64,000 nt of DNA from Oscheius sp. JU75 (taxonomy: Eukaryota > Nematoda > Chromadorea > Rhabditida > Rhabditidae): contig JASJZC010000001.1 of NCBI GenBank assembly GCA_037178855.1, forward strand, positions 4,712,001-4,776,000. Reading direction: 5' to 3'. Shown here one piece after another: positions 12,836-24,154 of the stretch. The notes below the pieces were generated by a model, which saw only the letters and a list, made by a program, of their open reading frames with translations, did no database searches and was not told the DNA's origin. The position numbers and the translations under genes were made by a program. The first letter of the stretch is position 1. Each line of letters opens with the position of its first letter.

Positions 12836-13446
12836 CGTCTTGACTCTGAAAAATGGATGCGAAGTGAAAGATGCCTCTATTGATCAATCACGATCACCCC
12901 GAAATGATAAAAACGTTCCAATGAAACATTTCACTCTTATTCCGTTTCCTGGCTACCGTAGCCCGAAATTTCATGCGAAAGAATCGTAAGGTCATGATAG
13001 TAATCTATGGAAAGAGACTCGTCTTACCGTAACCCTGTGTCGCGCAGTACTTTTTTCCAGTCGATGTCCTTCGTAACAAAATTGTAATTGTTTTGACAGG
13101 AAACACACAAAAGACAGAAGCCTGACATTTTCTATATGTATGAGACGCTCGGCGTCCTTTCTCTCGATTCTTCCGCCGATTCCTATAGTTTTCTCTTGCG
13201 AATAATGAACACGACAGTGGAGCCGGGCTCTCGTTTAATCTACGCGATTGAGGATAATCTCCTTCGCTTATTTGAGGGGTAGCCTTTCCGGTCAATTTGC
13301 AGCCACAAAGGTCCCCCAGAAAAACTTCCTTGGTTGTTCTTGATGATCCCGCGCTGTTTACAGAAAGCTAACCGTGACCAACTAGACGAAATCGTGACCT
13401 TTCCTCTCTCTTCCCTTGTGTCTCTTCATTGAACCACCTTTTTCAG

Positions 13447-15135
13447 ATGTCCCTCTTCACAGTAGAACAGCTAGAGCTAATTAGAAGGCTACGCAATACG
13501 GGTGTGACCCCGGAGCTCGTGGCCGAGGCGTTTCGACAACTACAGAAGATGGACGAGGATGCTGTCGAGGGAACGAGCATGTCTCTTCCCCCGCTCAGCA
13601 CAGATATCCAGAACAAGGAGGAGAGTCCCTCACCCGTACTCCTCCAGCATCTGAAATCACAAAACCCGGTCCCGGTCACAATCAGTGCTGCCTCGCCGAG
13701 ATTCTCTCCCGAAAGAGTCAAATTCGAGACGGTTCCGCTGGCTTCGGAAGCCGATGCCGGTGTCGCCTTTCCGAGATACGATAACAATGCTGGCGGCAGA
13801 CCTATTCGTAGTCTCAGGTATGCTTTTTTCATTTTGCATTTTGTAAGGATCATCCTCGAGTTTTTGGTATTCTGAAAAGTTGTGGCACAGATCAAAACCT
13901 AACTTTACAGAATTTTTAAAAATTTTAGGTGTGATTAAAATTATAATTTCAGGACTCCGATGAACGACATAATAATTTTGGACAATCCGGCCGAGCTGGA
14001 AGAGTTCATGAAGCAGGGAGAGGAGGCCTGCATCCAAGATATGAAGCAATTTATTACACAATACTCTCTGAGACAGACTACAGTAGCGACTGTGAGTATA
14101 TCCCTGACTCCTTGGTTCAAAGACTTTTCCAGATGACGGGTGTTTCTCAGCCTTACATTTCGAAACTACTCAATGGCAATCACCGTGAATTGTCTCTGCG
14201 CTGCCGAAAAAACATTTACTGCTGGTATTTGAACTGTAGACGGCATCCTGAGAAGTTGGCCTCCTTCCTTGCTGATCCTACCACGAGGCTGGAGACGAAC
14301 GGAGATGGTGAACTGATTCCGCAGAGACGAGAACGTTACGTCTTCCGTCCAGTTCTGTTGAGGGTTCTGGAGGGCTTCTTTGCCCAGACACCCTTCCCTG
14401 ATCTCAACAGACGCATTGATATTGCGACTGTCTGCAACCAAATTCTCCAAGCTGAAAAGAAAGGTTGGTTTCCATCTCACTTCCCAAAAGATTTGCCGCT
14501 GTTTTTTTTCCGTGGCTCAGTGCCTGTATGCTTGACAACAAATCTGAAGGTCCCGGGTTTCGAGTCCGGGTCCCTCGAATCCATTTTGAAATATAAAAAG
14601 CTTTTTTTATTGCAGGTGTCGGTCTGATGCCAAAAGAGGTCGTCTCTCCGCAGGTGGTAGCAAACTGGTTTGCCAACAAGCGGAAAGAACTCCGTCGTCG
14701 GTCTCAGGAGGCCCAGAATGAGATTCCTCCACTGTTGGAGCAAAGCTCCATGCTCGAAGATACGGGTTCAATCACGGGTTCGACGCCATCGCCTCACAAC
14801 GAGTCGGGTCGTCAGTCGATGGAGCGAAGTCAAGACGGTCAGGAACTGCATTTGCCGACTCTCGACGTGGCTGCTTTAGCCGCCCGATTGGGACTCCCAC
14901 TTCCAAAGGTTTGTCAATTTTTGAAGCCTGTTCTAAAGAAACGTTTCAGCTAGAAGACATCCCGATCTCCATCGCTCCTCCACTGATGTTACCGTCACAG
15001 CCGATGGTCACTCTAGCCAGCCAATTCTTGCAACAGAACTCCCCCCTGCTATCTTCCTTTCCCTTCGATGAACAACTGAGGCTTATCAACAACTCGGTCA
15101 CTCTCTTCTCCAACACCATCCGGTCAAACAATTAG
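13447..15135 (+). CDS. HMBOX1: HMBOX1-like homeobox transcription factor
   Basis: Five exons (13447-13817, 13953-14091, 14133-14463, 14616-14908, 14950-15135) give 439 codons in one frame; the ATG directly follows TTTTTCAG. Residues 3-35 (FTVEQLELIRRLRNTGVTPE) match the HNF1-type dimerisation-like segment of HMBOX1. A POU-specific-like region at about residues 171-200 carries TGVSQPYISKLLNG. An atypical homeodomain at about 245-335 ends in the recognition helix VVANWFANKRKELRRR, with an insertion before helix 3 as in the HNF1/HMBOX1 class. It should act in the nucleus as a DNA-binding regulator; vertebrate HMBOX1 also binds telomeric repeats (known family fact, not shown here). The Ser-rich middle and C-terminus are less conserved. 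Intron 1 carries a fold-back repeat and intron 3 a tRNA-like element. Confidence 0.92.
13868..13913. repeat. fold-back repeat, copy 6 (HMBOX1 intron 1)
   Basis: TTCTGAAAAGTTGTGG is followed by CCTAACTTTACAGAATT. It forms most of the 135-nt intron. Confidence 0.6.
14511..14577 (+). repeat. tRNA-like / SINE-like element, copy 1 (HMBOX1 intron 3)
   Basis: A box A-like GTGGCTCAGTGCC is followed after about 35 nt by a box B-like GGGTTTCGAGTCC inside a CCCGGG/CCGGGT stem. The phrase ACAAATCTGAAGGTCC is shared with the copy at 32826. No complete cloverleaf with a paired acceptor stem is evident, so a functional tRNA is unlikely. Confidence 0.55.
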
Positions 15136-16078
15136 CTCCCGTGTCTCTTTCTCTCTAGTCTCTGTTCCTTTCCCCCGGTGATCTTCTCCGCCTACGTGTC
15201 CCCAAGGGATAGTCGGGGCCTTCTACGGGTCCCTCCCCCTTTTTTCTTAGGGGAAACATCCCCACAAAACATATTTTGTATATGTAATGATTGTGTGTGC
15301 TGTGTGTCAAATGAAGCAGTTGTCTTCTTTCCTCCCTCCTTTTTCCAACACCGGATTAAGCATTTATCCAATCCTCGCCCTGCCGGACATCGAATAAAAA
15401 AGGAGGAGACTCTGCGCACGTCCCCAAAAACACTTGTTCTAAGTCGACGGAGCTCAATTTATCACCCAGTCGCAACAATTCGCGCTGCTCTTTCAAGTTC
15501 TCACTCCTCGGAAATTACGAGAGAATTTCAAACTACGCAACTGATGTTCGATGGGCAATTTCCAGGTTCGAAGTGTCAGTACGCGGTTTACAGTCGCAAT
15601 CAAAGACGATCAATTTTGTAACACTTCTATAACTGGTGATATTGATATTGATCCTTGGTCCAAAATGAGGCTTAAATGTGGCAAGTAAGATCCGCAGGTG
15701 CGCGCTTTGAATATATCAGGCACAAGACAATGTTTATCGTGATTGCAATGCTCTACAAACCTTTAGCCCATATAAACATCTATAACTTTGCAGAACAACA
15801 TAGGTAGAAAAATGACGCATTCTGTCCTAAAAATGTCTGCCAATCTACGTCACCTGTTCTTTTCCATTCAAACTTTCTCAGGACTGGGAGAATTTTCTGT
15901 AAAGAAAGAGCTTTCAATCGTCACTTTTCCTCTGATGTCTAATCTGAAAGTTTAGCGGCATCGTTCCTCCATTCCCTGATATGATAAATGGTTAGAGACG
16001 TGCCAAGACATCGATGGGGCTCGTGTCCGTGCGCGACGAGGCAAGCGACTGCCAAAGAACCCTGTTATGGTCTTTTAG
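15136..16078. other. HMBOX1 3' flank and upstream region of the membrane-protein gene
   Basis: The HMBOX1 3' UTR probably lies here; an AATAAA on the + strand near 15392 could serve as its poly(A) signal. The first exon or exons of the membrane-protein gene should also be here or just upstream of 16079, but I cannot place its start codon. A 147-codon open frame at 15178 has no recognisable content. Confidence 0.45.
15745..15798. repeat. fold-back repeat, copy 7
   Basis: TGCAATGCTCTACAAACCTTT and ATAACTTTGCAGAACAA match the family, with a partly decayed left arm. Confidence 0.55.
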
Positions 16079-18354
16079 GCCACAAAACTCATCGGTCACC
16101 GCTTCCTCAATTCTCAGATATGTCTCTGGATTGGCTGTCTACAGGCTCTGGTCAGTCTCTGGGGCATAGCGCAGCATTGGCACTCGTTCACTTTCTACAA
16201 CAAGGTATGTACTCTCTCTCTCTCGCGGGATGAGACTTGACCACTATCGGTGTGAATCTCCAATGGCCGAACTCAATTAGTGAGTGTGTCCACGTGGCGA
16301 GACGAATTGCGAGAGCTCCGAGGTTTTAGAATCAAATTGAGGACACAATCCCACATACTAATTACTCTCTTCCGCTCTTTTTTCTGCTCTTCGATACGCG
16401 TAAGGGAGAGACTTTTAGATTCTCCAATGCGACTTCGAGCAAGGTACTCTTCCACTGGAAGCTGCGGATGCTGTCATTTACGACATTGGTCTCTTTTACG
16501 TTCTGTGGGGGATGAAGGGCTGTGTGGCCGAGTACCTGGACGGCGGAACGGGTCGTCTGGCATGGTAAGAGCAACACATATCCCCAGAGGGACCACGACG
16601 ACGGGTTCGTGTCTTTCTAGCTGGCCTCCGTCAATCACTACGACCCTAAAAAGTATGACATTTTGAGCGAGAGAAGAGAGCAGAAGTCTCGTCAAGTATA
16701 TACTAGTTGACAACAACTAGTATTTTCGAATAAAATCAGATTTTTCCGCCCGTTCTGTCTCAGAGAGCCAAACAAAACCCGCCGAGATGGGACGGGGGAG
16801 AATAGCAGAATAGAAAAATGCAGAGTTTTACTTACTCTACAACTGTGCAGAAGGTTGCAAATCCTGTAAATGACTTTTTCACTCCGAAAAATCAATGTTT
16901 CCAGGTGCATCTCGCACGTATTGTCTCTCTGCTTCAGCCTGCCCTGGGCATTTGTCAGTCGTCCAAAGCCGTACGTTCTCTGGCCGCTTCTGTTCCAGGT
17001 AGGCTCATTTTTTCTCTCCACCAGAGGAAGAGTTATTTGAAAGCTGTTTTGTCTTTTGGCCTCCACTCAAAAAAATAGCGCGGGCGAACGGGCCCCGCTG
17101 TAAAACGCTCATGCTGTACATCAAACTATTTCCCGTTCAGAGAGTGTGTTCGAGAGAGACAGAAAAAACTGGGACACAGGCATTTTTTTCTAATCGGTCG
17201 GGATCAGGAAGCTATTTGACGAGACTCTTTTCGTCACAAAAGTGCACTCCCAAAATAACTGTATAGATCGGTTTGCTCTCTTTCGGGGACCCGAGAGAGA
17301 GACAGTCTCTGTCAACACTGCACTTCATATAGTAATCGGGCGCGGGAGAGTTTTTAAACGAGACGCTTGATCCGACCGACCGACGGCCTTGGGGACAACT
17401 GTTCGCCGCCAAACTATGTCCCGGCCAGTTTTTTCGCCAAAGTGCAAAGAAATTAAGAAAGAAGAGAGGCCTCCGCGATCGAGGAACACCTGGGTCAAGA
17501 GAGGGACTGAACTTGAAAAATCTGTTCATCAGATAATTTGATTAACGTTCAGATTCTATATGTCTGGTCTACACATAATAGATTAATCTATAAACTTTAT
17601 AAATCCAGTTTTAGAAGTATCTTCAGTAAGTCTCTTCATCTAAATGCGAGGCAACCTTTTTCTAACGAGCGAACTCTCTGTCTTGAAGGGCAAAAACAAG
17701 TGGAGATGACCTAAAATGATAGTCCGTAAATCAAACTTCGCCTTTTTTAGCAAAGTCTCTACGGAATATGTCTTCTGATATTGTTCCTGGCTGCCCTGCC
17801 AAGAATTCTACCTCTTCTAGCCGAACCACATGCTGCCCCGCTCCCGGCTCTCTTCGTCTACATTACAGGAACTTCTCTCAATTTTTTTCTCGTAACACTT
17901 TTTTCGAATCAAAATGAGAAATTTTGTTTGAGATCTACATTCTGTGGCATTGGTACTGGTACATAGCGGATACGTACAATTCAGCTGTTCGAGTACGGTT
18001 TGGAGAAGTCAGGTTTGAATTCGGCTCACTATTTAAAAGAAGACTTTTTCCAGGATGGACGCCAATAAGAGATCTCGTCGAGACAAGCCAATGGTTCCAA
18101 AGGAACCGATAGTTCTTCCTCCCAGTACTCTCCCTCGACCATCCATCACTCTCTCGATTCCCGAAGCCGACTATGAAGATTTCGAGGAACCGTTGCCTGT
18201 TCCGATCATCGTGGCAACTCGGGTCGAGCCAGACGACATCGAAAACATCCATCTTCGGGCACAGGCAAAGAGGAAACGAAGAGTTCTTCCGCCTACACCT
18301 GAAGATCATCCGTTTAAATTGATGGGCTATAGAATGAGAAACAGTCATCTGTGA
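16079..18354 (+). CDS. multipass membrane protein of unknown function (5' end not placed)
   Basis: Seven exons are proposed: 16079-16204, 16419 to about 16560, 16621-16652, 16905-16998, 17751-17891, 17933-18012, 18054-18354. Hydrophobic stretches are CLWIGCLQALVSLWGIA, AVIYDIGLFYVLWGMKG, HVLSLCFSLPWAFVSRP, GICLLILFLAALPRIL, LFVYITGTSLNFFL and IYILWHWYWYIADTYN, suggesting four to six membrane spans. The last exon encodes about 100 residues of Pro- and acidic-rich, presumably cytosolic tail with KRSRRDKP and QAKRKRRVLPPTP. I do not recognise the family. The donor of exon 2 is unresolved: the obvious GTAAGA at 16565 is in the wrong phase for exon 3, while an in-phase GC donor at 16560 would keep the frame. 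The start codon is missing because a stop precedes 16079 in frame, so a 5' exon must exist upstream. Confidence 0.6.
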
Positions 18355-18709
18355 GTCTTTCCCTTCTCGAACGATTCCTATCAGCTGTGATTTTTGACTT
18401 TGAGCTCACGGGCGTATTATTTAGGTCGATGTAAATGTTTTTACATGTTAGCTAATAAAAGAGGTGAACCTCTTGACAGGCTGGAAGTCTTTACTCCCGC
18501 GGTATCACCTACGCCTAATTTGTGAAGAAGAGCAACAAGTTCCTTGCATAACAGACCCGGTATCTCTCACAGCTTCTTTCCAAAGAGAATAATAAGTTCT
18601 TTGCCGTACTGTCTTAGCATTCTCTTCACAAGCTAGGCACTTCTCTCCTACAAGTTCTCCCTTTTAGAAGGTAGTGAATAACAAAATTTATTACGAAAAG
18701 GCATTCAAT
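18355..18709. other. convergent intergenic spacer
   Basis: This lies between two 3' ends. An AATAAA on the minus strand (TTTATT near 18688) fits the downstream gene's poly(A) site. Nothing else is visible. Confidence 0.5.
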
Positions 18710-19974
18710 TCAATCCTGGGAGGGCGGAATGTACTTCATCTCGACTGGCTCATCGCCGTCTTCCACCTCAGCCTTGACCTCGAAGTCGTCTCTTAAATCG
18801 TCTCCAGCTTCCGGAGCTTGCCAACTGGGAGTCATGCTGAAAACATTCTTACAAGATGTTTAAAGTGACCAATGACTCACAAATTCTGGACGAGAGTCTT
18901 GTAGAGCTCATGGTTCGTCGTCGTCTCTTCTCCGTCTTCTGGAGCTGGCCATCTAGGAGCGCCGCTGAAATTCTTCTTTAACTATAAAGATGGCAAACCT
19001 ACAATTTTTGAACCATAGTCTCGTAGAACTGGTTGTTTTCTCTTCCGGAGAGACAGTGCTGACGGACAGTGTCTCGGGTCGGGAACTCGTTGACTCCGAT
19101 CCTTTCCCTGGCTTCGTCCAGCAGAATACAGCCGTTTAACCGGTAGTAGGACCAGGGCTCGTCGGCCAGCCATCCAATGTACTGAAACCCTTTCGTTAAA
19201 AGGAGAAAGATGAGAAAGACCCACTCTGTGAGTCTTGACGAAGACCTTGCCTAAGCTCGGATCCGTGTTCACACAAATGTACTTCTGGAGGAGCTGATGT
19301 CCATCTACGAACCAGATGACATCTTCGAAGAAGTCCGAGTCGACGTCTTGACATCTCAGAATCACTGTTCCTCTCTGAACCATCTCTTTGTTTATGGTAA
19401 CATAAATCAAACCTCGAAGGCGGAATTTTCCCTGCGATGCTGACTGTCCCAGTCGAATTCGGGCGTTCGAATGATCGAAGGCGACTTCCTCTTGGCCTTT
19501 TTGTCATCTGCAACATCGCAGTCGGGTTTCTCGACGATCAGTGGCTTCTCGAATATCTTCTTCAGAATCTCCTCGGTCGTCCTCGTCTCGACCTTCGGCA
19601 ACTGGGATTCCTTCTGAGATTGAGGAGGAGGCTGTTGGATCGGAACATGCATGGCAATCTGCGGCATCATCATCGGCAGAGGGAAGCCAAGAGCACGAGG
19701 ATTCGGGAAGCCCATTGGAAACTAAAAAGTAGTTTAATTCTGAACAAAGTGAGAAACTTACAAAGATGGGTGCAGAAGCCGAAAGAAGAGCTGGATTCGG
19801 AAGACTCGGGGTCAGCTTGAGCTGAGGAACGGAGGCCGGAATGTTGAGAGGACTGTGGCCGTTTTCCATTTCCTGGGATGGAGGAGGAGCCGACGAAGGA
19901 AGAGGGAACTTTTTTCTCTCCTGGAAGCAGTCCTCGTCGGAGTTGATCGTCTCGGTTTCGGACAGTTGCGACAT
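18710..19974 (-). CDS. unrecognised proline/acidic-rich protein with a duplicated C-terminal module
   Basis: Six exons (19974-19762, 19721-19413, 19383-19225, 19181-19003, 18964-18881, 18836-18710) sum to 356 codons. The N-terminal 170 residues are low complexity (Pro, Ser, Met, Gln), including PMMMPQIAMHVPIQQPPP. A folded-looking middle at residues 175-260 contains ILRCQDVDSDFFEDVIWFVD and LADEPWSYYRLNGCILLDEA. The C-terminus carries two related units, FYETMVQKFGAPRWPAPEDG and LYKTLVQNFMTPSWQAPEAG, each split by an intron at the same place and phase, so they arose by exon duplication. There is no signal peptide or membrane span. A nuclear or cytoplasmic regulatory role is a guess only. Intron 2 appears to be just 29 nt (19412-19384). 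Confidence 0.7.
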
Positions 19975-20170
19975 TCTGAGAGCAAAAATAGAAAAGCGAA
20001 AGGCGGACCTAACCTTTTAGGAGGAGAGCGCGTTGCTGAATGGCTTGCTCTACTGCAGTCGCTAAAACTTGACAAGATTTGACAAGCGGATTATGTCTGA
20101 CTTGTCGAGATTGTGAGACTTGGCAGGAAAGCAAGAAAGACGAAATTGAATGAAAAAGAGTTTGGTAGTT

Positions 20171-20640
20171 TTAATTGGTGACCCACCAATCGTATTCACT
20201 CGGCTCCTTGTAGTCCAGATATTCATAGTGGGGAGCATAGTGCCCGCCAGGGTTATACCTCAAGACCTAAACTTTTAGCCTGCTAACTCTAATTTAAAAA
20301 AAAACCCCCACCGACCAGGACTCGGTCTGCGAGAAGTCAATATAACGAAGAACGCTAGTGACATGGTCAAGCACAATCCCTGCCATTTCTTCGTGTTTGA
20401 TCAAAATTGCGTTGGCAACAAGAGAAGTGGAAGTAACGCTACCATTCTTCTCCTGACAGTCTGTTGTTCCAGTTCCTTCTGTTCCACGTCTCCCAAGTAC
20501 AACTGGATCCGATGCTCGTTGAACAAACCGCGGTAGACCACTAGAAGAGGCTCTTGCGAGAGTATCTCAATTCGCATAACTTCAAAGTTCGGCAGAAGGA
20601 AGGCCACACAGTGGAGTTCTCCTCACTTGCGCGGGAAGAT
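20171..20640 (-). pseudogene. truncated prolyl-4-hydroxylase alpha-like fragment
   Basis: The minus strand encodes VMRIEILSQEPLLVVYRGLF, like the start of the P4H catalytic domain. After a frame change near 20480 it continues with NGSVTSTSLVANAILI, and after an intron with VLRYNPGGHYAPHYEYLDY. The latter corresponds to the first half of the Fe(II)/2-oxoglutarate dioxygenase fold of P4H. The frame stops at 20171, before the second half that carries the distal His and the 2-oxoglutarate-binding Lys. The first metal ligand pair HxD reads HYE. No ATG precedes it. The frameshift, missing half and altered ligand together indicate a relic, although an unseen exon pattern cannot be fully excluded. 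Confidence 0.65.
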
Positions 20641-21149
20641 CCTCGTCGATTTCTCTCCTATTGAACCGTCTTCAGTATTTTCTCTCTTAGCGACTGCTAT
20701 CTTGGTCGGTGGGCATTCTACTGTATACTAAAGATACTGGCGGCTATCCATCTGCACCTGCCGTCTACTCAGAGAGCCCTTCTTGTCTACAACAAAATCT
20801 TAGAGTCTCTGTCCACCTTTATCTTGCAGAAAAACGCCAAGATTAAGACAAATAAACTCGTAGCAGTCTGTATTGTGTACTATAGTGGAACAGTTTGACA
20901 GTCTTCTGCACGAGTCTTGTTCCTCTCTTATACTATTGGACACTAAACCAGTGTTTGGTAGACGATTTCACTGAGATAGAACCTGCCTTAAATTGGCAAT
21001 ATCACGTTTATTCCACAAAACTATCCTCCTTTAAATACAAAGAGCGGCATTTGAACTTGGCGCCATCTAAAGACTTGTCAAAGATAACTGCTGGCAAGAC
21101 AAGGCACTCGCTTCTGACTACTAATTATGCCCTTAATAAATTTTTTTAA

Positions 21150-21446
21150 CTCTCAATCTTCTAGTTTAAAATGTCCTCACGTCTCTGTCTGTCTGTCTGT
21201 CTGAAGCCAATTAGTGAGCACTATTTTGTGCGCACACTCATTGTTGGCAAGTCAAGCCAAATCGAGTCAGTTTGGCAGATAGCTTCGTTGGGGAAACGTT
21301 GCTCCTGTCACGGTACTTTGATTGGAGGGAATGCGGACAGGTTGAAGTGGGAGGAAAGGATCACGACATTTGGACAGAAGGAAGTAGAAATCGAGCAGTT
21401 TTGGAAGAATCGGATTATTACTGAGCCCCGAAGGGGCGTAGCCTAA
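21150..21446 (+). mobile_element. non-autonomous transposon with Helitron-like ends
   Basis: The 5' end TCTCAATCTTCTAGTTTAAAA is a diverged form of the TCTCTACTACTAAAG end seen at 53144 and 63955. A TCTG microsatellite and the shared core TTGTGCGCACACT follow. The 3' end is a perfect GCCCCGAAGGGGC hairpin (21425-21437), then GTAGCCTAA. There is no coding capacity of its own. A related, more decayed copy lies at 6990-7219. Confidence 0.55.
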
Positions 21447-21673
21447 CTTGTAGTTACGAAAATTTATTGAGATTTAAAAAATCCGCACTGCCGTCTGAAG
21501 AAACGAGAGAAAACCTTGGGAAACCTGAAAGGAACGAATTTCGGCATAATTTCGAACCTTCCGCCAGAATGAAAGCGCGGCGCGCCTCAGAATCAAAAAC
21601 CCGAAACGCTTTTGACTTCTTTCCTCTCTTGATTCTAGAGATACCTGTAAATTTGTGGGGAGAAATAGATTGT

Positions 21674-21748
21674 AGAGAAGAATTTATGGTATGAACAGAC
21701 AAAAAGCCACCAGAGAAGAATTTATGGTATGAACAGACAAAAAGCCAC
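21674..21748. repeat. 38-bp direct tandem duplication
   Basis: The unit beginning AGAGAAGAATTTATGG and ending GACAAAAAGCCAC occurs twice, at 21674 and 21712. The units are identical over about 37 bases, so the duplication is recent. Confidence 0.9.
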
Positions 21749-22203
21749 ATCTCAAGACACCACTCTCACTCTCTACTCGTTTTTCAAAAGCCCGATTTTA
21801 CCCTCAAGCTAAAGGCTGAGAGTGAACAGATCTGGGTTGCTCGGGACTGGTCCAGATTCTATTCTCGAGACAAAATAAAAAGGGAGAGAGATCCAGTGCG
21901 AAAGAATAGTTTTGGGTAGACTACTTGAGAAAAGGGATGAGTGAGTCAACGCAAAAGCGTTGGTTCTGGTAGATTACTTGAAAGAAAAACAACGTGACGT
22001 GGATAGAAGTGGAGAGGGAGCAGCCTTCCGAAGCAGTAGCAAGCGTCGAAACTTACGTCGAAAAGCGACACAACTTAAGGCCAGAAACCAAAACCCACTA
22101 AATTGAACTGTATTGTGGAGCCTCGACGGTCCTGCTACAAACTCTCCAGTCTCCGATACTCTCAAAATCACATTTATTCACATATAGACTCTTTTGACTT
22201 TGA

Positions 22204-24154
22204 TCACAGGAACATGAGAATGACGAGAGCTATGGAAATAGAAATTGCAAAGAGGACGAAGAGGACGAAGAGGAAACTCAGTGCCCAGAGTGGTTTCTTC
22301 TCGACAATCTTCTCGTGAGGCATCGGGCCATCGGCGAAGCCACCGTGTCGCATTCGATTCCTCATTTCGAAGTCTATCGTCTTGGCAGACGGCTTCTTCT
22401 TCAAATTTGAGAGAACCTGATAGCGTATATAAAAAGGGTAAAGTCAGATCGGAAACCTCGAAAATGATGATGGCCAGGACGGTGACGATAATGTAAAAGA
22501 CCACGATCCAGAAACTCCACTGGGGATCGATCCAGAGAGATTTGAACGAGTTGGCTCCAATAAGGGTGGCAATAACTGGAAGAGTTCTTTCGAAACATGT
22601 TCTGCAAGACCCCCACCCCCGTGCTGGGTTTAAGACTTACGGCCTCCGACGACAGCAATAATCCCCACAGATCTGTGAGTGTAGTTGAAAACGGGTCGAG
22701 CTGAGGCCTCTGGAGCACAACGAAGGAAGGCCATTATCGGCTGGAGAATGGCCAAGCAGACGGCTATCACTCCGAGAAGAGTGTGCACGGCAGAGGGTGT
22801 GGTATTCTGCTCGAATGTTCCATGGGCTGTTGGTCCTTTCCATGTAAAATCTTTGGACAGGAAGATAATGAAGGTGCCAAGAAGAATGAGTGGAATGGCG
22901 AAGAAGTTCAAGGTTCGGTGGAACTGAAAAACAGCGGATTTCTCAGGGCACTCTTCTTCAAATATGATAACATTTTAGGTTGTGGGTTGTTCTGTAAAAT
23001 TGCAGGTTTTCGACTGCTCTACAGCCTGGCAGACCTAGTAAAGTAGTTCCAATATAATAAAAATGGAGGTGACTTACATGAAACCACATCTTGAGACCGC
23101 ATGGTTGACTATTAGAGAAGTGATCTCGGAGGTATCGGGCAGAAAAGATAGCAATTGGGACAAAGATCATCCAGGCCACAATCATCAGAGCAGCATGGAT
23201 TTTCACCAAGAAGAAGCGCGTCTCTTTGGAGAGGCTTCCAGCAGCTGGAGCGGGCTGAGCCGATTCAGGCGTTGTAGCATTGACGACCGGGGCTAGAGCC
23301 TGTGGTGCTCCGACATTCAGTTTCTGCTCAGAAATGAAGGGAAAGTCCGGAGAAGCTGGATCGAGAGAATGAATGCCGAGGGCTAAAACCAAGAATAGTC
23401 AGACTTGCCTGCTCCCACCTCTAGGCTTCCTTGCATTGCCTCTGACTACAAAAATGACCTTTTCCTTGTCCAGTTCAGGTAGGTACTGACTCTTGGTCGT
23501 GGCAGTTTTCTGCTTGAAACTGCAATACATTCCATCATCGGCTTTGTGAGCATGGATCATTCGAAGGTTTTCTTTCTCGATTGTCTGAAACAGATTGAAC
23601 CGTTCAATTTCATCCAGTACGTGGGAGCTAACCTGATCTTGTGGTTCCATAGGACCGGCATTGCTCTTTCCAAAGTTGTAAGTAAGATGAACTTCCGGTT
23701 GAGATCCCTCGACGAAAGCGCAGTGAGTCACATGGTCATCGCCCTAAGTCCTATATATGAGTTTTTTCTGGCAAGTACCCAACCATAGAATCGTCCTCAG
23801 AGAAACCCACTGCGATGTAGTTGTTATTCGGATTCTCGTTACTACTGAACAATTCCATGTCGGTCCATCCCTCACCATTTGGGGTGTTGTAGGAAAAGAT
23901 CTGCTGGCAGTTATTCTTCTCCTGGCAGCCGGCAGGCACGAAAACGCACTTTTTGGTAGTGCCACAGCCCGAAGTGTCCATGTGGCCAGCGCTTAGCTGA
24001 AAATGATTTTTTAGAAAACGGATCAGCTATTTACGATATACATTAATATTGAACTCTTACGGATCATAAATAGGTAAGCTCTCAATGTTGTTAGCGTCCT
24101 TAATACTGGGATACCAACCTCAAAAGCTGCAAGAAGGAGAAGAAGTCTCCTCAT
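22204..24154 (-). CDS. FRRS1: FRRS1-like ferric reductase (DOMON plus cytochrome b561)
   Basis: Eight exons (24154-24119, 23996-23784, 23743-23633, 23584-23419, 23382-23078, 22923-22641, 22575-22457, 22416-22204) give 481 codons. A signal peptide, MRRLLLLLAAFE, is followed by a DOMON domain (about residues 15-175) with SGCGTTKKCVF at its start and AVGFSEDDSMGDDHVTHCAF. A cytochrome b561 domain follows, with transmembrane helices such as HAALMIVAWMIFVPIAIFSA and TLNFFAIPLILLGTFIIFLS and conserved His residues for two haems (KIHAALM, WFHFHRTLN, AVHTLLG, NYTHRSVG). The tail is basic with a final hydrophobic segment. The family moves electrons across a membrane to reduce ferric iron or similar acceptors. 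Two introns start with GTTGG rather than GTRAG. One intron carries a fold-back repeat. Confidence 0.9.
22989..23038. repeat. fold-back repeat, copy 8 (FRRS1-like gene intron)
   Basis: GTTCTGTAAAATTGCAGG and CTGCTCTACAGCCTGGCAGA match the family with decayed arms. Confidence 0.55.

Larger units (their letters stand above)
4846..13446. other. 8.6 kb gene-poor region with dispersed repeats
   Basis: I see no gene in this stretch. All open frames are below about 105 codons and lack domains or consistent splice partners. It holds several fold-back repeats, a Helitron-like fragment, GA/CT microsatellites (6235-6257 and about 10676-10693) and a 13-bp inverted repeat pair at 12209/12330, each listed separately. 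Bases 9330-9420 contain a weak tRNA-like box B (CGTCGAATCC), too decayed to call. Distal regulatory DNA of the GPCR or HMBOX1 gene is possible but not shown. Confidence 0.55.
20641..22203. other. intergenic region with repeats
   Basis: I see no gene here. The region contains a Helitron-like element (21150-21446) and a 38-bp tandem duplication (21674-21748), listed separately. The remaining DNA has only short, unconvincing open frames. Confidence 0.55.

Noticed and set aside
14511-14577. Functional tRNA gene in the HMBOX1 intron
   Set aside because: The box B-like stem has an extra base and no 7-bp acceptor stem or normal anticodon arm closes around it; a SINE-like relic fits better.
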